A stretch of 64,000 nt of DNA. Source: Pseudomonas sp. MWU13-2100 (GTDB taxonomy: Bacteria > Pseudomonadota > Gammaproteobacteria > Pseudomonadales > Pseudomonadaceae). Every line of letters starts with the position of its first letter. Positions within the stretch are counted from its first letter, which is position 1. Under the pieces are notes generated by a model, which was not told where the DNA came from, did no database searches, and saw only the letters and a program-made list of their open reading frames with translations. Made by a program: the position numbers and the translations under genes. The stretch is taken from positions 169,389-233,388 of the forward strand of contig NZ_JALLIX010000005.1 in NCBI RefSeq assembly GCF_023242365.1, in the 5' to 3' direction. Of this stretch, positions 56,628 to 64,000 are shown one piece after another.

Positions 56628-58310
56628 TTACTTTCTCGACCATACGACCTCATCGTCGACCGCGTAGGGGCGACAGTTCCGATGGGCTTTTATACATTCA
56701 TCTAAAGCGGCTTGCAGTGGTTCGTTACCGCCGGCCGATGCAGACCACCCGCCATCGGGGGCGATGATAAAAGCACGCGGTTTTTTAAGTGCCAAAAACT
56801 TTTTATACCCTTCACGGGCTGTTGTGCTGAGGTACGGAATAGCCGTTGGATCCTCTAGTCTTGCAAAATGCGTGGGGGGCGGAGTCTGCGCAGGTTTAAC
56901 CCAGACCACGTCATTGTTGACTGCATATGGCCGGCAATTTCGCCCCACTTTTTTGCAATCGGCTAATCCCCTGGCAAGCGGATCAACACCACCTTGCGTT
57001 GAAACGGCGGTGCCATCACCAGCAATCAGAAAGACCCGTGGAAGCCCTTTTGTTAAAAACTGCTGATAGGTTTTTCGGCCCTGATCATTGATATACGGCA
57101 CGGCCTGCGCATCAGTGAGTGCCGCGAAATGTGTCGGTGGTGGAACGGGTGTCGATAATGGCTTCACCCAGACCACCTCGTTGTCCACTGCATAGGGATA
57201 GCACTTGGCGCCTTTATTTTTACAGGCGCGAAGTCCGGCACCGAGCGGATCGAAGCCGCCATACATGGACGCGACGCCACCGTTTTCACCGATAAGAAAG
57301 GCGCGCGGCATGGGCCGGGTCAAGAAATCCCGGTATTGTTGCCGCTCTTGGTCACTCGCAAGCGGCACGGCGCCAACATCCTTGATGCCGGCATACTGAG
57401 TTGGTGGCGGCGCAGGTACCGGCAGGTATTCAGGGTGGACCGGTTGGTTAGGTAGCCCCAGCCGGGCCAGGAAGGCGTCTACTTTAGGCCCCCAAATCGT
57501 CAATCCCTCAGGAAAACCCAGCAGGTTATGCGAGTCATCCATGAAGTTACCATACGCCACTAGCTCGGCCGCACCACCCGCTGCGGTATAACTCGCATAC
57601 GCGCTGCGCCAGGTCGGCTCAGAAAACACTTTGTCGTTGCTGCCATAAAACCAGATGGACGGGATAGTGGTATGTGCACCGTTGTAAGCGGCGGCAAGGG
57701 CCATGCTCTGCTCTGAATTGGCACAATCAGACGCTTTGAGCCCGCCTGCAAAGTTAATCAAACCTTTGACGTGGGGGATGTTGAGCGTGCCGAGTGCTAA
57801 TGTATTGAAACCACCAAAACTCTGGCCCGCAACAACAATGCGTTGACCATCGATATAGGGCTGTGCCGTCATATACTGGATGACGGCGCGGATGTCCTGG
57901 GCATTGTTGAGACCGGTTGAAATAAAGTCGCAACCATGGTGTTCGAGCTGTCCGCCCGAGCCGGCATAACCGCGCATCATGGGTAGCGCTACGGCATAAC
58001 CGCGCGACAGAAAATAATAGGCGGAAAAAGTCAGATGGTAGCGGGGGTTATCCCTCGGTTTTTTTTGGCCGTCGGAGCCATGATTCATCACCACCAAGGG
58101 AAACGGGCCCGGGCCACGGGGAGTCAATACCGTCAGTTGCAGGGCAACAGGGCGCTCGCTATCACCGGGAACATTGAGTACGCGCTCATTCATGGAGGCC
58201 TCTGGCATCTTGCTGGCGTCAAGCTCTTCATTCGCAGCGAAGACGGGATTGGGCCCTTGTAAAATGCAATAAAACAAAATGGCTATTATTTTTTTGAACC
58301 GTGCTGGCAT
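56628..58310 (-). CDS. Exported alpha/beta hydrolase with three C-terminal repeats
   Basis: 560 residues from the ATG at 58310. A signal peptide (FKKIIAILFYCILQGPNPVFA) is followed by a dienelactone-hydrolase-like domain with nucleophile Ser164 in GQSFGG, an acid near Asp226 and His261 (DDSHN). Residues about 303-560 consist of three repeats of about 88 residues, beginning PPPTQYAGIKD, PPPTHFAALTD and PPPTHFARLED. Each contains a Cys pair seven residues apart (363/370, 452/459, 539/546) and ends CxPYAVxNxVVW. I do not know this repeat's family; a surface or ligand-binding role is a guess. Confidence 0.75.
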   Translation of the reverse strand: MPARFKKIIAILFYCILQGPNPVFAANEELDASKMPEASMNERVLNVPGDSERPVALQLTVLTPRGPGPFPLVVMNHGSDGQKKPRDNPRYHLTFSAYYFLSRGYAVALPMMRGYAGSGGQLEHHGCDFISTGLNNAQDIRAVIQYMTAQPYIDGQRIVVAGQSFGGFNTLALGTLNIPHVKGLINFAGGLKASDCANSEQSMALAAAYNGAHTTIPSIWFYGSNDKVFSEPTWRSAYASYTAAGGAAELVAYGNFMDDSHNLLGFPEGLTIWGPKVDAFLARLGLPNQPVHPEYLPVPAPPPTQYAGIKDVGAVPLASDQERQQYRDFLTRPMPRAFLIGENGGVASMYGGFDPLGAGLRACKNKGAKCYPYAVDNEVVWVKPLSTPVPPPTHFAALTDAQAVPYINDQGRKTYQQFLTKGLPRVFLIAGDGTAVSTQGGVDPLARGLADCKKVGRNCRPYAVNNDVVWVKPAQTPPPTHFARLEDPTAIPYLSTTAREGYKKFLALKKPRAFIIAPDGGWSASAGGNEPLQAALDECIKAHRNCRPYAVDDEVVWSRK

Positions 58311-58576
58311 AAGTGGCTTACCGGGTAGTTCTGAGCGAAAAGGCCTCAGCACTTCAAAAGGGCAGTCAATGAAAGGTGGACTGGATTTTCACGCAGGGTG
58401 CTATGGCTCGGCATTGTCGTCAAGTGGCGTATTGCTATTATTGGCCAGGGTGAACACCGGACGGCGTTGAGCCGTTATCTGGATCTTCGTCGTTCGATTT
58501 GAACTATTACCGGCGCGGCGAACTCAACCACATTGAGGTTCAACTCTATTCAGGACCCCGCCAGCGGAGACATGAA

Positions 58577-60028
58577 ATGAACCAAGACGTCACCGACGCG
58601 CACTTGCAATCTGCCGATGCATTGGTCGTCTTTGGCGCCACCGGCGACCTGGCACATAAAAAGATCTTCCCTGCGCTTTACGCCATGTGCCAACGTGGTG
58701 CGCTCAAGATACCGGTAATCGGCGTAGCGTCGTCAATGTGGAGTGTCGAACAACTGCGTACGCGAGCCCGTGAAAGCATTGAGCAGGCCGGCGTTACAGT
58801 CGATTCGCCGACGCTGGGCAAGCTCATGTCAGCGCTGCAATATGTCAGCGGCGATTACGAGGAAGTGGCGACTTTCGATGCGCTGCGACTCGTCCTGCAC
58901 GAAGCACGGCGCCCAGCGTTTTACCTCGCCATTCCTCCCACCCTTTATTCCACGGTCATTCGCGGCCTGAAAGCCGCTGGATTGGCCGAGGGTGGTCGAG
59001 TGATCGTCGAAAAACCGTTCGGCCGCGATCTTGCCTCGGCGCGCGAACTTAATCGCGTCGCGCTGGACGCGTTCCCCGATAATGCGATTTTGCGCATTGA
59101 TCACTTCCTGGGTAAGGAAGCGATCATGAACATCCTGTACTTGCGTTTCGCCAACTCCATATTCGAACCCATCTGGAATCGCAATCACATCGCGAGTGTG
59201 CAGATAACGCTGGCCGAGCAGTTCGGCGTCGAGGGGCGCGGCGCATTCTACGAAAGCGCAGGGTGCTTGCGCGATGTGATGCAAAACCATCTGTTCCAGA
59301 TCGTCGCGCTATTGGCGATGGAGCCGCCGGCGAGCCGAGACTTCGAGGCTGTGCACCGTCACAAGGCCGATGTGTTCTGCGCGATGCGACCGCTGAGCGC
59401 TGATGACATCCTGCGCGGGCAGTACCAGGGCTACCGCGACGAGCCACATGTCGCGAGCGATTCCGAGGTTGAAACCTTTTGCGCGCTGCGCCTGCATATT
59501 GATTCCTGGCGCTGGGCCGGCGTGCCTTGGTACCTGCGCTCAGGCAAGCGCCTGCCGACCACCGCCTGTGAAGTCGTGGTGCGCTTCAAAGCGCCGCCGC
59601 AGAACCTTTTTGGCGACGCCGCGATGGGTGAGGGCGCCAACTATTTACGCTTCCATTTGTCACCCCACTCGACAATCGCGCTCGCCGCTCGCGTCAAACG
59701 CAACGGCAAGGATTTCGTCGGCGTGCAGCGGGAGTTCTTGCTGTTCCAGGAAGAGTCCGGCGAGCAATCTCCCTATGAACGCCTGCTGACCGATGCGATA
59801 AACGGCGACGGTGCGTTATTTGCCCGTGAAGACAGCATCGAGTCAGCGTGGGCGGTGGTCGAGCCGGTGCTGGTCGATCCCCCTCCGATCCACCAGTATG
59901 CTGCCGGTTCATGGGGGCCACCAGCCGCGGGTCCTTTCATGTCAGCTGATGGCGGCTGGCACAATCCCGAATTACCAGTTGAGCAAGAGCCGCATCTACC
60001 CCTAAAAGACCACCGTGGCTCATGCTGA
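58577..60028 (+). CDS. zwf: Glucose-6-phosphate dehydrogenase (extra copy)
   Basis: 483 residues from the ATG at 58577, preceded by GGAGA. It oxidises glucose-6-phosphate with NAD(P)+. The nucleotide-binding start is VVFGATGDLAHKKIFPALY; the active-site signature RIDHFLGKEA lies near residue 173-182 with the catalytic His. It is not beside hexR, pgl or eda as the housekeeping zwf is. The tail (GSWGPPAAGPFMSADGGWHNPELP) matches G6PD ends. Likely acquired with the surrounding accessory genes. Confidence 0.92.
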   Translation: MNQDVTDAHLQSADALVVFGATGDLAHKKIFPALYAMCQRGALKIPVIGVASSMWSVEQLRTRARESIEQAGVTVDSPTLGKLMSALQYVSGDYEEVATFDALRLVLHEARRPAFYLAIPPTLYSTVIRGLKAAGLAEGGRVIVEKPFGRDLASARELNRVALDAFPDNAILRIDHFLGKEAIMNILYLRFANSIFEPIWNRNHIASVQITLAEQFGVEGRGAFYESAGCLRDVMQNHLFQIVALLAMEPPASRDFEAVHRHKADVFCAMRPLSADDILRGQYQGYRDEPHVASDSEVETFCALRLHIDSWRWAGVPWYLRSGKRLPTTACEVVVRFKAPPQNLFGDAAMGEGANYLRFHLSPHSTIALAARVKRNGKDFVGVQREFLLFQEESGEQSPYERLLTDAINGDGALFAREDSIESAWAVVEPVLVDPPPIHQYAAGSWGPPAAGPFMSADGGWHNPELPVEQEPHLPLKDHRGSC

Positions 60029-60036
60029 TGGGCAGG

Positions 60037-60055
60037 CGGATGGAGGCATCCGTTT
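60037..60055 (+). terminator. Possible terminator after the G6PD gene
   Basis: CGGATG-GAGG-CATCCG is a 6-bp hairpin followed by TTT, just after the zwf stop. Weak. Confidence 0.4.
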
Positions 60056-60119
60056 GACAAGAGGGGTACAAGTCAGCGACTTTGCAGCATTGAAGATCAT
60101 TGGGTGCTCGTCAGTCGAT

Positions 60120-60968
60120 TCACACCAACACCTCCAGCCCAATCAGTTTTTCTTGAGGCAGCGCCTTTGTTGCTTTTCTGATCACCTGGAAAACACGAAC
60201 CAGTTCGGGATCCGACAGTGCTTCCAGCATCCCAATTTTGCCTACCAGCTGTTTGACATACCTGTCGTGGGTGGTGACCTGCTTAATCAGGCGCTCGAGC
60301 ACATCATTCGGTGGTGCCAGGTAACGTCTGAAATAGGGCAGGGTGGCTGCGATCGCCATACCTTCCGGATCGTAATCTGTGAAGGCGATTACCGGCCGGG
60401 CAAGAGCGTTCAGGAGTTTGTGAGCGGCACTGATCCTGTAACTGCCAGGGGCGCCACGAAACACCACCAAGGGATTACCCGGGACACTATTCAGGAATGG
60501 AGTTTGGTGCGTGAGTTCGAAGTTCTCCCAATTTTCCACGAGTAGGACTTCATCGTGCCGGCAATGCTCGGCCACCCAGTTAAAATCCAAATCCAGGCAC
60601 GCTCCCGGCGGAAGAACAAGGTCACCACCCGCAATCATCAACGGTCTGCCTGACAGTGACTTCACCGCTACCCGATTATCTCGCAAGCGTTTCTTGGAGT
60701 GCTTCTCGTCACCGCCAATGTCCAACGCTTGGTGCCTGTGGGTTTCACTCCACTGCTCAACTGAGGCAGTCGGGTCGACCTTCGCTTCATTACGAACAAT
60801 GTTGGCTATTCTTTCTTTGTCGGCCTGATTAATCCTCCATACTGAGCCGTATAAGTGGCCAACGCCGAACTCTTTACAGAAGTTATCAAGCTGTTTGCTC
60901 TGCCGAAACTCCTCTGCATCAGACTGACAAATAGTCATCAGCTTTTTGATCATGCCGAGCGCTTGCAT
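60120..60968 (-). CDS. TOPRIM-type nuclease-like subunit (JetD/MksG-like)
   Basis: 282 residues. The TOPRIM fold is suggested by VLLVENWENF (Glu145) and VIAFTDYDPEGM (Asp198, Asp200), the E and DxD residues that hold metal. In Wadjet/MksBEFG systems such a subunit cleaves plasmid DNA caught by the SMC complex. It overlaps the preceding gene by 19 bases, and all four genes of the cluster are linked by short overlaps. It is short for JetD and appears at the end of the operon. Family assignment is by motif and context. Confidence 0.72.
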   Translation of the reverse strand: MQALGMIKKLMTICQSDAEEFRQSKQLDNFCKEFGVGHLYGSVWRINQADKERIANIVRNEAKVDPTASVEQWSETHRHQALDIGGDEKHSKKRLRDNRVAVKSLSGRPLMIAGGDLVLPPGACLDLDFNWVAEHCRHDEVLLVENWENFELTHQTPFLNSVPGNPLVVFRGAPGSYRISAAHKLLNALARPVIAFTDYDPEGMAIAATLPYFRRYLAPPNDVLERLIKQVTTHDRYVKQLVGKIGMLEALSDPELVRVFQVIRKATKALPQEKLIGLEVLV

Positions 60969-62194
60969 ACCTGCACATCCTCAATGATGACGTTGCCACT
61001 CATGCGGTCGTGGGCGTTCTTGATCTTCTTATCAATTTGCAGCCGGCGAATGATCTTGGTATTGGCCTGTACCTGCCTATCCAGAACGGTGAGAAAACAC
61101 ATCATGCAGGACTCCTGATCCAGCCCCCTGGTTTCCTCCGTCAAGGCGAAATAATCCGCCGCAGAGATTGGCGCCAGTGATTTAGACGCCTCGTTCAACA
61201 GGCGCTGGGCCACAACCACTAGTGGTGATCCCTTGATGATCGCGGCCTTCGGCGCGTCCTCTTTGATAAGCGCACCCGGCGTCCGTTGCTTGGGCGGTGT
61301 GATGACTTGGATTTCAATGCTTCTGGCTACATCTACCAGTGAGTCCCGAATCTCTTGGCGCCCAAGATCCGGGCTGAGACGTATCTTCATTGGATCATGT
61401 TGGTAGGCCCATTCTGGAATTTCCGGATACTCGTCGGGATCACGAGCCTCATATTCAGGATGACGCCGCAGGTGCATTTGCAGAGCACGGATTCTCTTCG
61501 CCCTAGGTTCGACCGTACGGAGCTTGTGAAGGTAGACCTTCAGAACGCTGGTAATGTCGTTACATGTTGCGCGCCATTTGGAAAGATTTGCGAGGATGTG
61601 CCGCTCATACAACTCGGCGAGTGACTCACGCTCGGGCTGGTTCAACTCGTCAAGGAACGCAGCGAGATCAAATGCAACGAAAGCTTTAACAATTCTGTCG
61701 AGTTGGTCAAGGTAATGCTGGTTCTGCTTCTCTTTTTCCTTGTAGGTGCGCACGTTCGCAAAGTTGTTTTCGGCAGCGGTACGTACATGCAGCAAGAAGT
61801 CCTTCATGTCCTCGGACACATCAAAAACTGAGACATCAAACTCACTCAGGATGACGTCCCGGTCTTCCTCGCGTCCGTCGAAATGAGCGGCGGAATAGTC
61901 GTCCATCAGTTTTTTCATTCTGTCCATCTGCTCGCCAAAGTCGGCCGAGACGCTGTAACTCCGAGTTTTGTGGGTAGCTTCATCCAACAGCCGGCTCAAT
62001 GTCGGAGACAGGCGATAGGAATCCTGCAGGGCCGCGTTAGCACGAATGGCGCGCACCTGCTCCAGTTGGTTCAAGCGTTTGGAATTCTCTTCCGAACGTA
62101 TGACCTGGCCCTCGGTATAGATTTGCGCGATCAGTTCCCGATTGGTGTGCAACAACTCGAGATGACTTGTAACCGCGTCGGCAATCATGCTCAT
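60950..62194 (-). CDS. Kleisin-like subunit of the SMC complex (JetA/MksF position)
   Basis: 414 residues, mostly helical. It occupies the place of the MukF/JetA kleisin in the cluster, and its overlap with the MukE-like gene (ATGA, 62191-62194) supports this. I do not see a clear DUF3375 match, so identity is by context. Charged helices (DVSEDMKDFLLHVRTAAENNFANVRTYKEKEKQNQHYLDQLDRIV) fill the middle, and the C-terminus looks winged-helix-like. It would bridge the SMC heads. Confidence 0.6.
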   Translation of the reverse strand: MSMIADAVTSHLELLHTNRELIAQIYTEGQVIRSEENSKRLNQLEQVRAIRANAALQDSYRLSPTLSRLLDEATHKTRSYSVSADFGEQMDRMKKLMDDYSAAHFDGREEDRDVILSEFDVSVFDVSEDMKDFLLHVRTAAENNFANVRTYKEKEKQNQHYLDQLDRIVKAFVAFDLAAFLDELNQPERESLAELYERHILANLSKWRATCNDITSVLKVYLHKLRTVEPRAKRIRALQMHLRRHPEYEARDPDEYPEIPEWAYQHDPMKIRLSPDLGRQEIRDSLVDVARSIEIQVITPPKQRTPGALIKEDAPKAAIIKGSPLVVVAQRLLNEASKSLAPISAADYFALTEETRGLDQESCMMCFLTVLDRQVQANTKIIRRLQIDKKIKNAHDRMSGNVIIEDVQVCKRSA

Positions 62195-62832
62195 GTTTCA
62201 AATCTCTGGTCGAATTCGCTGTCCTCTTCACTGATCTTGTCGTGGAGCATGAGGAACTCGATCGCTTCCTGCAGCCATTCGATCCGGCCGGTGAACATGT
62301 AGATTTCGGATTCCGGATTTATCAATCGCAGATAGCTGTCATCCTTAAAACGTTTGACGATCCTGAACAGCCGATCGCGATCAGAGCCATCCTTGGATGT
62401 GATCCCCGTGTCTGCGGCTGTTTTGCGCAGTTGCTCCTGCAACCCGGCGTTCGCACCTATTCTGGCCATCATTCTGTTCAGATCCAGCTTCTGCCCAGCT
62501 GAAATAGCGTTGTCGTCTCCGGTCACCCGCATGACCATCTCCATGAATGAAACCATCGGCCGAAGATTATTCTTCAGCTCTGTGAACCTCTTTTTGGCTG
62601 CTTTTTTCCCCTCGCCATCGATGTCCGCATGTGCAGCGAAGAATGCTCCACCGTCACGCGTGGTGGTAAGACGAAGCTCCATGCGTCGCAAGTACTGGTC
62701 GACATCCTCCCGGTTTGTTTTGCCGTCCCGGAGTTGGGCACTGCTCAAGAACTCAAAGCCTTCACGGTCGGTGATCAAGCAGATGAAATCTCCCTCAATC
62801 AATCCTGAAGCCACACGTGCAAACAAGGTCAT
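62191..62832 (-). CDS. MukE/JetB-like (DUF4194-type) subunit
   Basis: 213 residues. The N-terminus LIEGDFICLITDREGFEFLSSAQLR, a helix-rich middle and GGAFFAAHAD suggest a MukE/DUF4194 winged-helix protein. Its ATG overlaps the stop of the SMC gene by one base. It would bind the kleisin next to the SMC heads. The assignment rests on shape and position. Confidence 0.62.
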   Translation of the reverse strand: MTLFARVASGLIEGDFICLITDREGFEFLSSAQLRDGKTNREDVDQYLRRMELRLTTTRDGGAFFAAHADIDGEGKKAAKKRFTELKNNLRPMVSFMEMVMRVTGDDNAISAGQKLDLNRMMARIGANAGLQEQLRKTAADTGITSKDGSDRDRLFRIVKRFKDDSYLRLINPESEIYMFTGRIEWLQEAIEFLMLHDKISEEDSEFDQRFET

Positions 62833-63938
62833 CAGACGCCCTCCAGCTCGAGCTCGTATTCCTCGTCCTCATCCAAGCCTTCGTCAACGGCCAGCTCGCA
62901 ATGCACCAGGCGTCTTTCCGAATCGAGCTTGTACTTATTCTCGAAGAGGATCAGCGTCTCGGCGTCAGGATCAGGGAAAGCGGTGCACAACGTAATGAAG
63001 TTTTGGCCTAGGTAGTTACAAAGGGATATGACATTATCCGCATCGATGGCCTTGAGTTCATCAACGCACCAAGTCAACTGAACAGGTGCCTGGCCCCGCA
63101 CCTTGGAGATGAATCCAAGGAACAGAATGATCAGGATGAGGTAGCTCAGGCCGTTGGATGAGATATTTTCCAGATCCGCCTTGTTCTTGAAGTAACGCAG
63201 ATTACCTTTCTCACGTACTGAGCCGCGAATGCTCACGAGGGACTTGAAGTCAGCCTGGATGCCACTTTTGATATCCCAGTTTTGCAAGAGCAGGCGTAGG
63301 TTCTCGACTGACTCGTCATCGGGTAGCTCATCTGGCCTCATCCATTCATCCCGGGCAGTCGAGATCTTTGAAATGACCGTCCAGTAATCCAAATCCTCAA
63401 CCGCAGAGAAGATGGACACCTGCAGATCCTTGATACTGTCGAAAACCTTAGAGCTGTGGGACAGGTGGTTCTGGAGCGCCGTATTGAATCGGGTGATTTT
63501 ATCCGTGAACTTCTTCAGATCCCTGTGCAGATCCTGAATGTCACCGAAGATGGTGTGCCCATCGGCGATCAATATTCGGCGGGATTTTTCGTGGTGAGTG
63601 GAGAACCATTCCTCGATTACCTGAAGTTTGATGCGGTGAGTCACTTCGATGTTGCTCTCGTACCGCAGGTTGGCTAAACGATCCTGGAAATAGTCGCAAG
63701 GTGGCGAGTTGGGGACTCTCGAAAACGCAGCCTCCATTGTTTCGACTTGTCCGCCAAGTGTTTTCAGAGAGCGTCTCACCTCCATTTGCTTTTCATGGAG
63801 CGAGCTTCGCAGCGATCCGGTCTGCCAAGACTGATCGTACTGGGTGTAGAGGTCCGTCGCGGAGGAGAACTCAAGCTCCCTGCTCAAGGCACTGTTTACT
63901 TTGTCCAGCTCGTCGTTTAGGGATCTAATGGTCTCCAC
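62832..63938 (-). CDS. SMC/MukB-JetC-like ATPase, C-terminal fragment only
   Basis: 368 residues. This is the last part of an SMC-type ATPase: coiled-coil segments, then an ABC-signature-like SSNGLSYLILI (about 260-270) and Walker B QLTWCVDELKAID (Asp293, Glu294). Family members are around 1000 residues or more, so the hinge and Walker A half is missing. The frame stays open upstream of the GTG at 63938 as far as an in-frame TAG at 63969-63971. That stop lies inside a terminal sequence that looks like an insertion element. The gene is therefore probably interrupted, not naturally short. Confidence 0.75.
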   Translation of the reverse strand: METIRSLNDELDKVNSALSRELEFSSATDLYTQYDQSWQTGSLRSSLHEKQMEVRRSLKTLGGQVETMEAAFSRVPNSPPCDYFQDRLANLRYESNIEVTHRIKLQVIEEWFSTHHEKSRRILIADGHTIFGDIQDLHRDLKKFTDKITRFNTALQNHLSHSSKVFDSIKDLQVSIFSAVEDLDYWTVISKISTARDEWMRPDELPDDESVENLRLLLQNWDIKSGIQADFKSLVSIRGSVREKGNLRYFKNKADLENISSNGLSYLILIILFLGFISKVRGQAPVQLTWCVDELKAIDADNVISLCNYLGQNFITLCTAFPDPDAETLILFENKYKLDSERRLVHCELAVDEGLDEDEEYELELEGV

Positions 63939-63959
63939 GCAAGTCGAGATGGATGAATT

Positions 63960-64000
63960 TGTAGTGGTCTAATGAAACCGGACACCCATTTAGGTGAATT
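63960..64000. mobile_element. End of a putative insertion sequence interrupting the SMC gene
   Basis: From TGTAGTGGTCTAATGAAACC at 63960 the sequence changes character and carries an IS-like end starting TG (with ACCGGACACCC following). It resembles IS3-family termini from memory. Only 41 bases are inside the window, so the element and its transposase cannot be seen. Confidence 0.5.

Overview
The window looks like a chromosome segment of a fluorescent Pseudomonas (P. fluorescens species complex). The basis is GC-rich coding with strong third-position GC, abundant REP-type palindromes between genes, a muxC-opmB end, a selenocysteine formate dehydrogenase locus in the fdnGHI-fdhE-selA-selB-selC order known from Pseudomonas, and a complete H3-like type VI secretion locus. 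Identification rests on recognising protein families by eye; no database was searched.

Layout. 1-2054: 3' end of an RND efflux pump and its outer-membrane channel. 2210-3397: an MFS transporter, followed by a REP pair enclosing a 41-bp tandem repeat. 3665-10807: a catabolic-looking unit of two NodB-type deacetylases, a polar amino-acid ABC importer and an argininosuccinate-lyase paralogue, with a divergent LysR regulator. 10664-15994: a MacB-type ABC exporter split into ATPase and permease, with its own TolC and HlyD partners and a small unknown ORF downstream, next to a TetR regulator (16444-17199). 17477-26892: a formate dehydrogenase-N operon with an in-frame UGA and SECIS hairpin, followed by the whole machinery needed to read it (selA, selB, tRNA-Sec). 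27068-28269: TetR regulator and hotdog protein with a visible palindromic operator. 28352-29981: copper genes (DUF2946, Sco, PCuAC). 30177-49519: type VI secretion, tssAMLKJ leftward and tssBC-hcp-tssEFGH-vgrG-MORN rightward, with a convergent PAAR-like gene. 49609-52579: a coiled-coil membrane protein, the U32-family protein RlhA and a RidA-family protein.

From about 52.6 kb the content becomes accessory: a sulfotransferase beside a fused ATP sulfurylase-APS kinase (a dedicated PAPS and sulfonation pair), a small methyltransferase, an exported hydrolase with three C-terminal repeats, an orphan glucose-6-phosphate dehydrogenase, and a four-gene SMC/MukE/kleisin/TOPRIM operon of the Wadjet (JetABCD/MksBEFG) kind. 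The SMC gene is open right up to an insertion-sequence-like end at 63960, whose own sequence supplies the stop codon, so this plasmid-defence operon appears to be broken by an IS at the window edge.

How the genes work together. The densest functional link is fdnG to selC: one selenoenzyme, its two membrane partners, its maturation factor and the three dedicated selenocysteine-decoding genes in about 9.4 kb. The second is the T6SS, which carries every core component but no phosphorylation (PpkA/PppA/Fha) module in this window. The third is the importer-deacetylase-lyase cluster, which predicts uptake and stepwise breakdown of an N-acylated or N-succinylated amino compound whose identity the sequence does not give.
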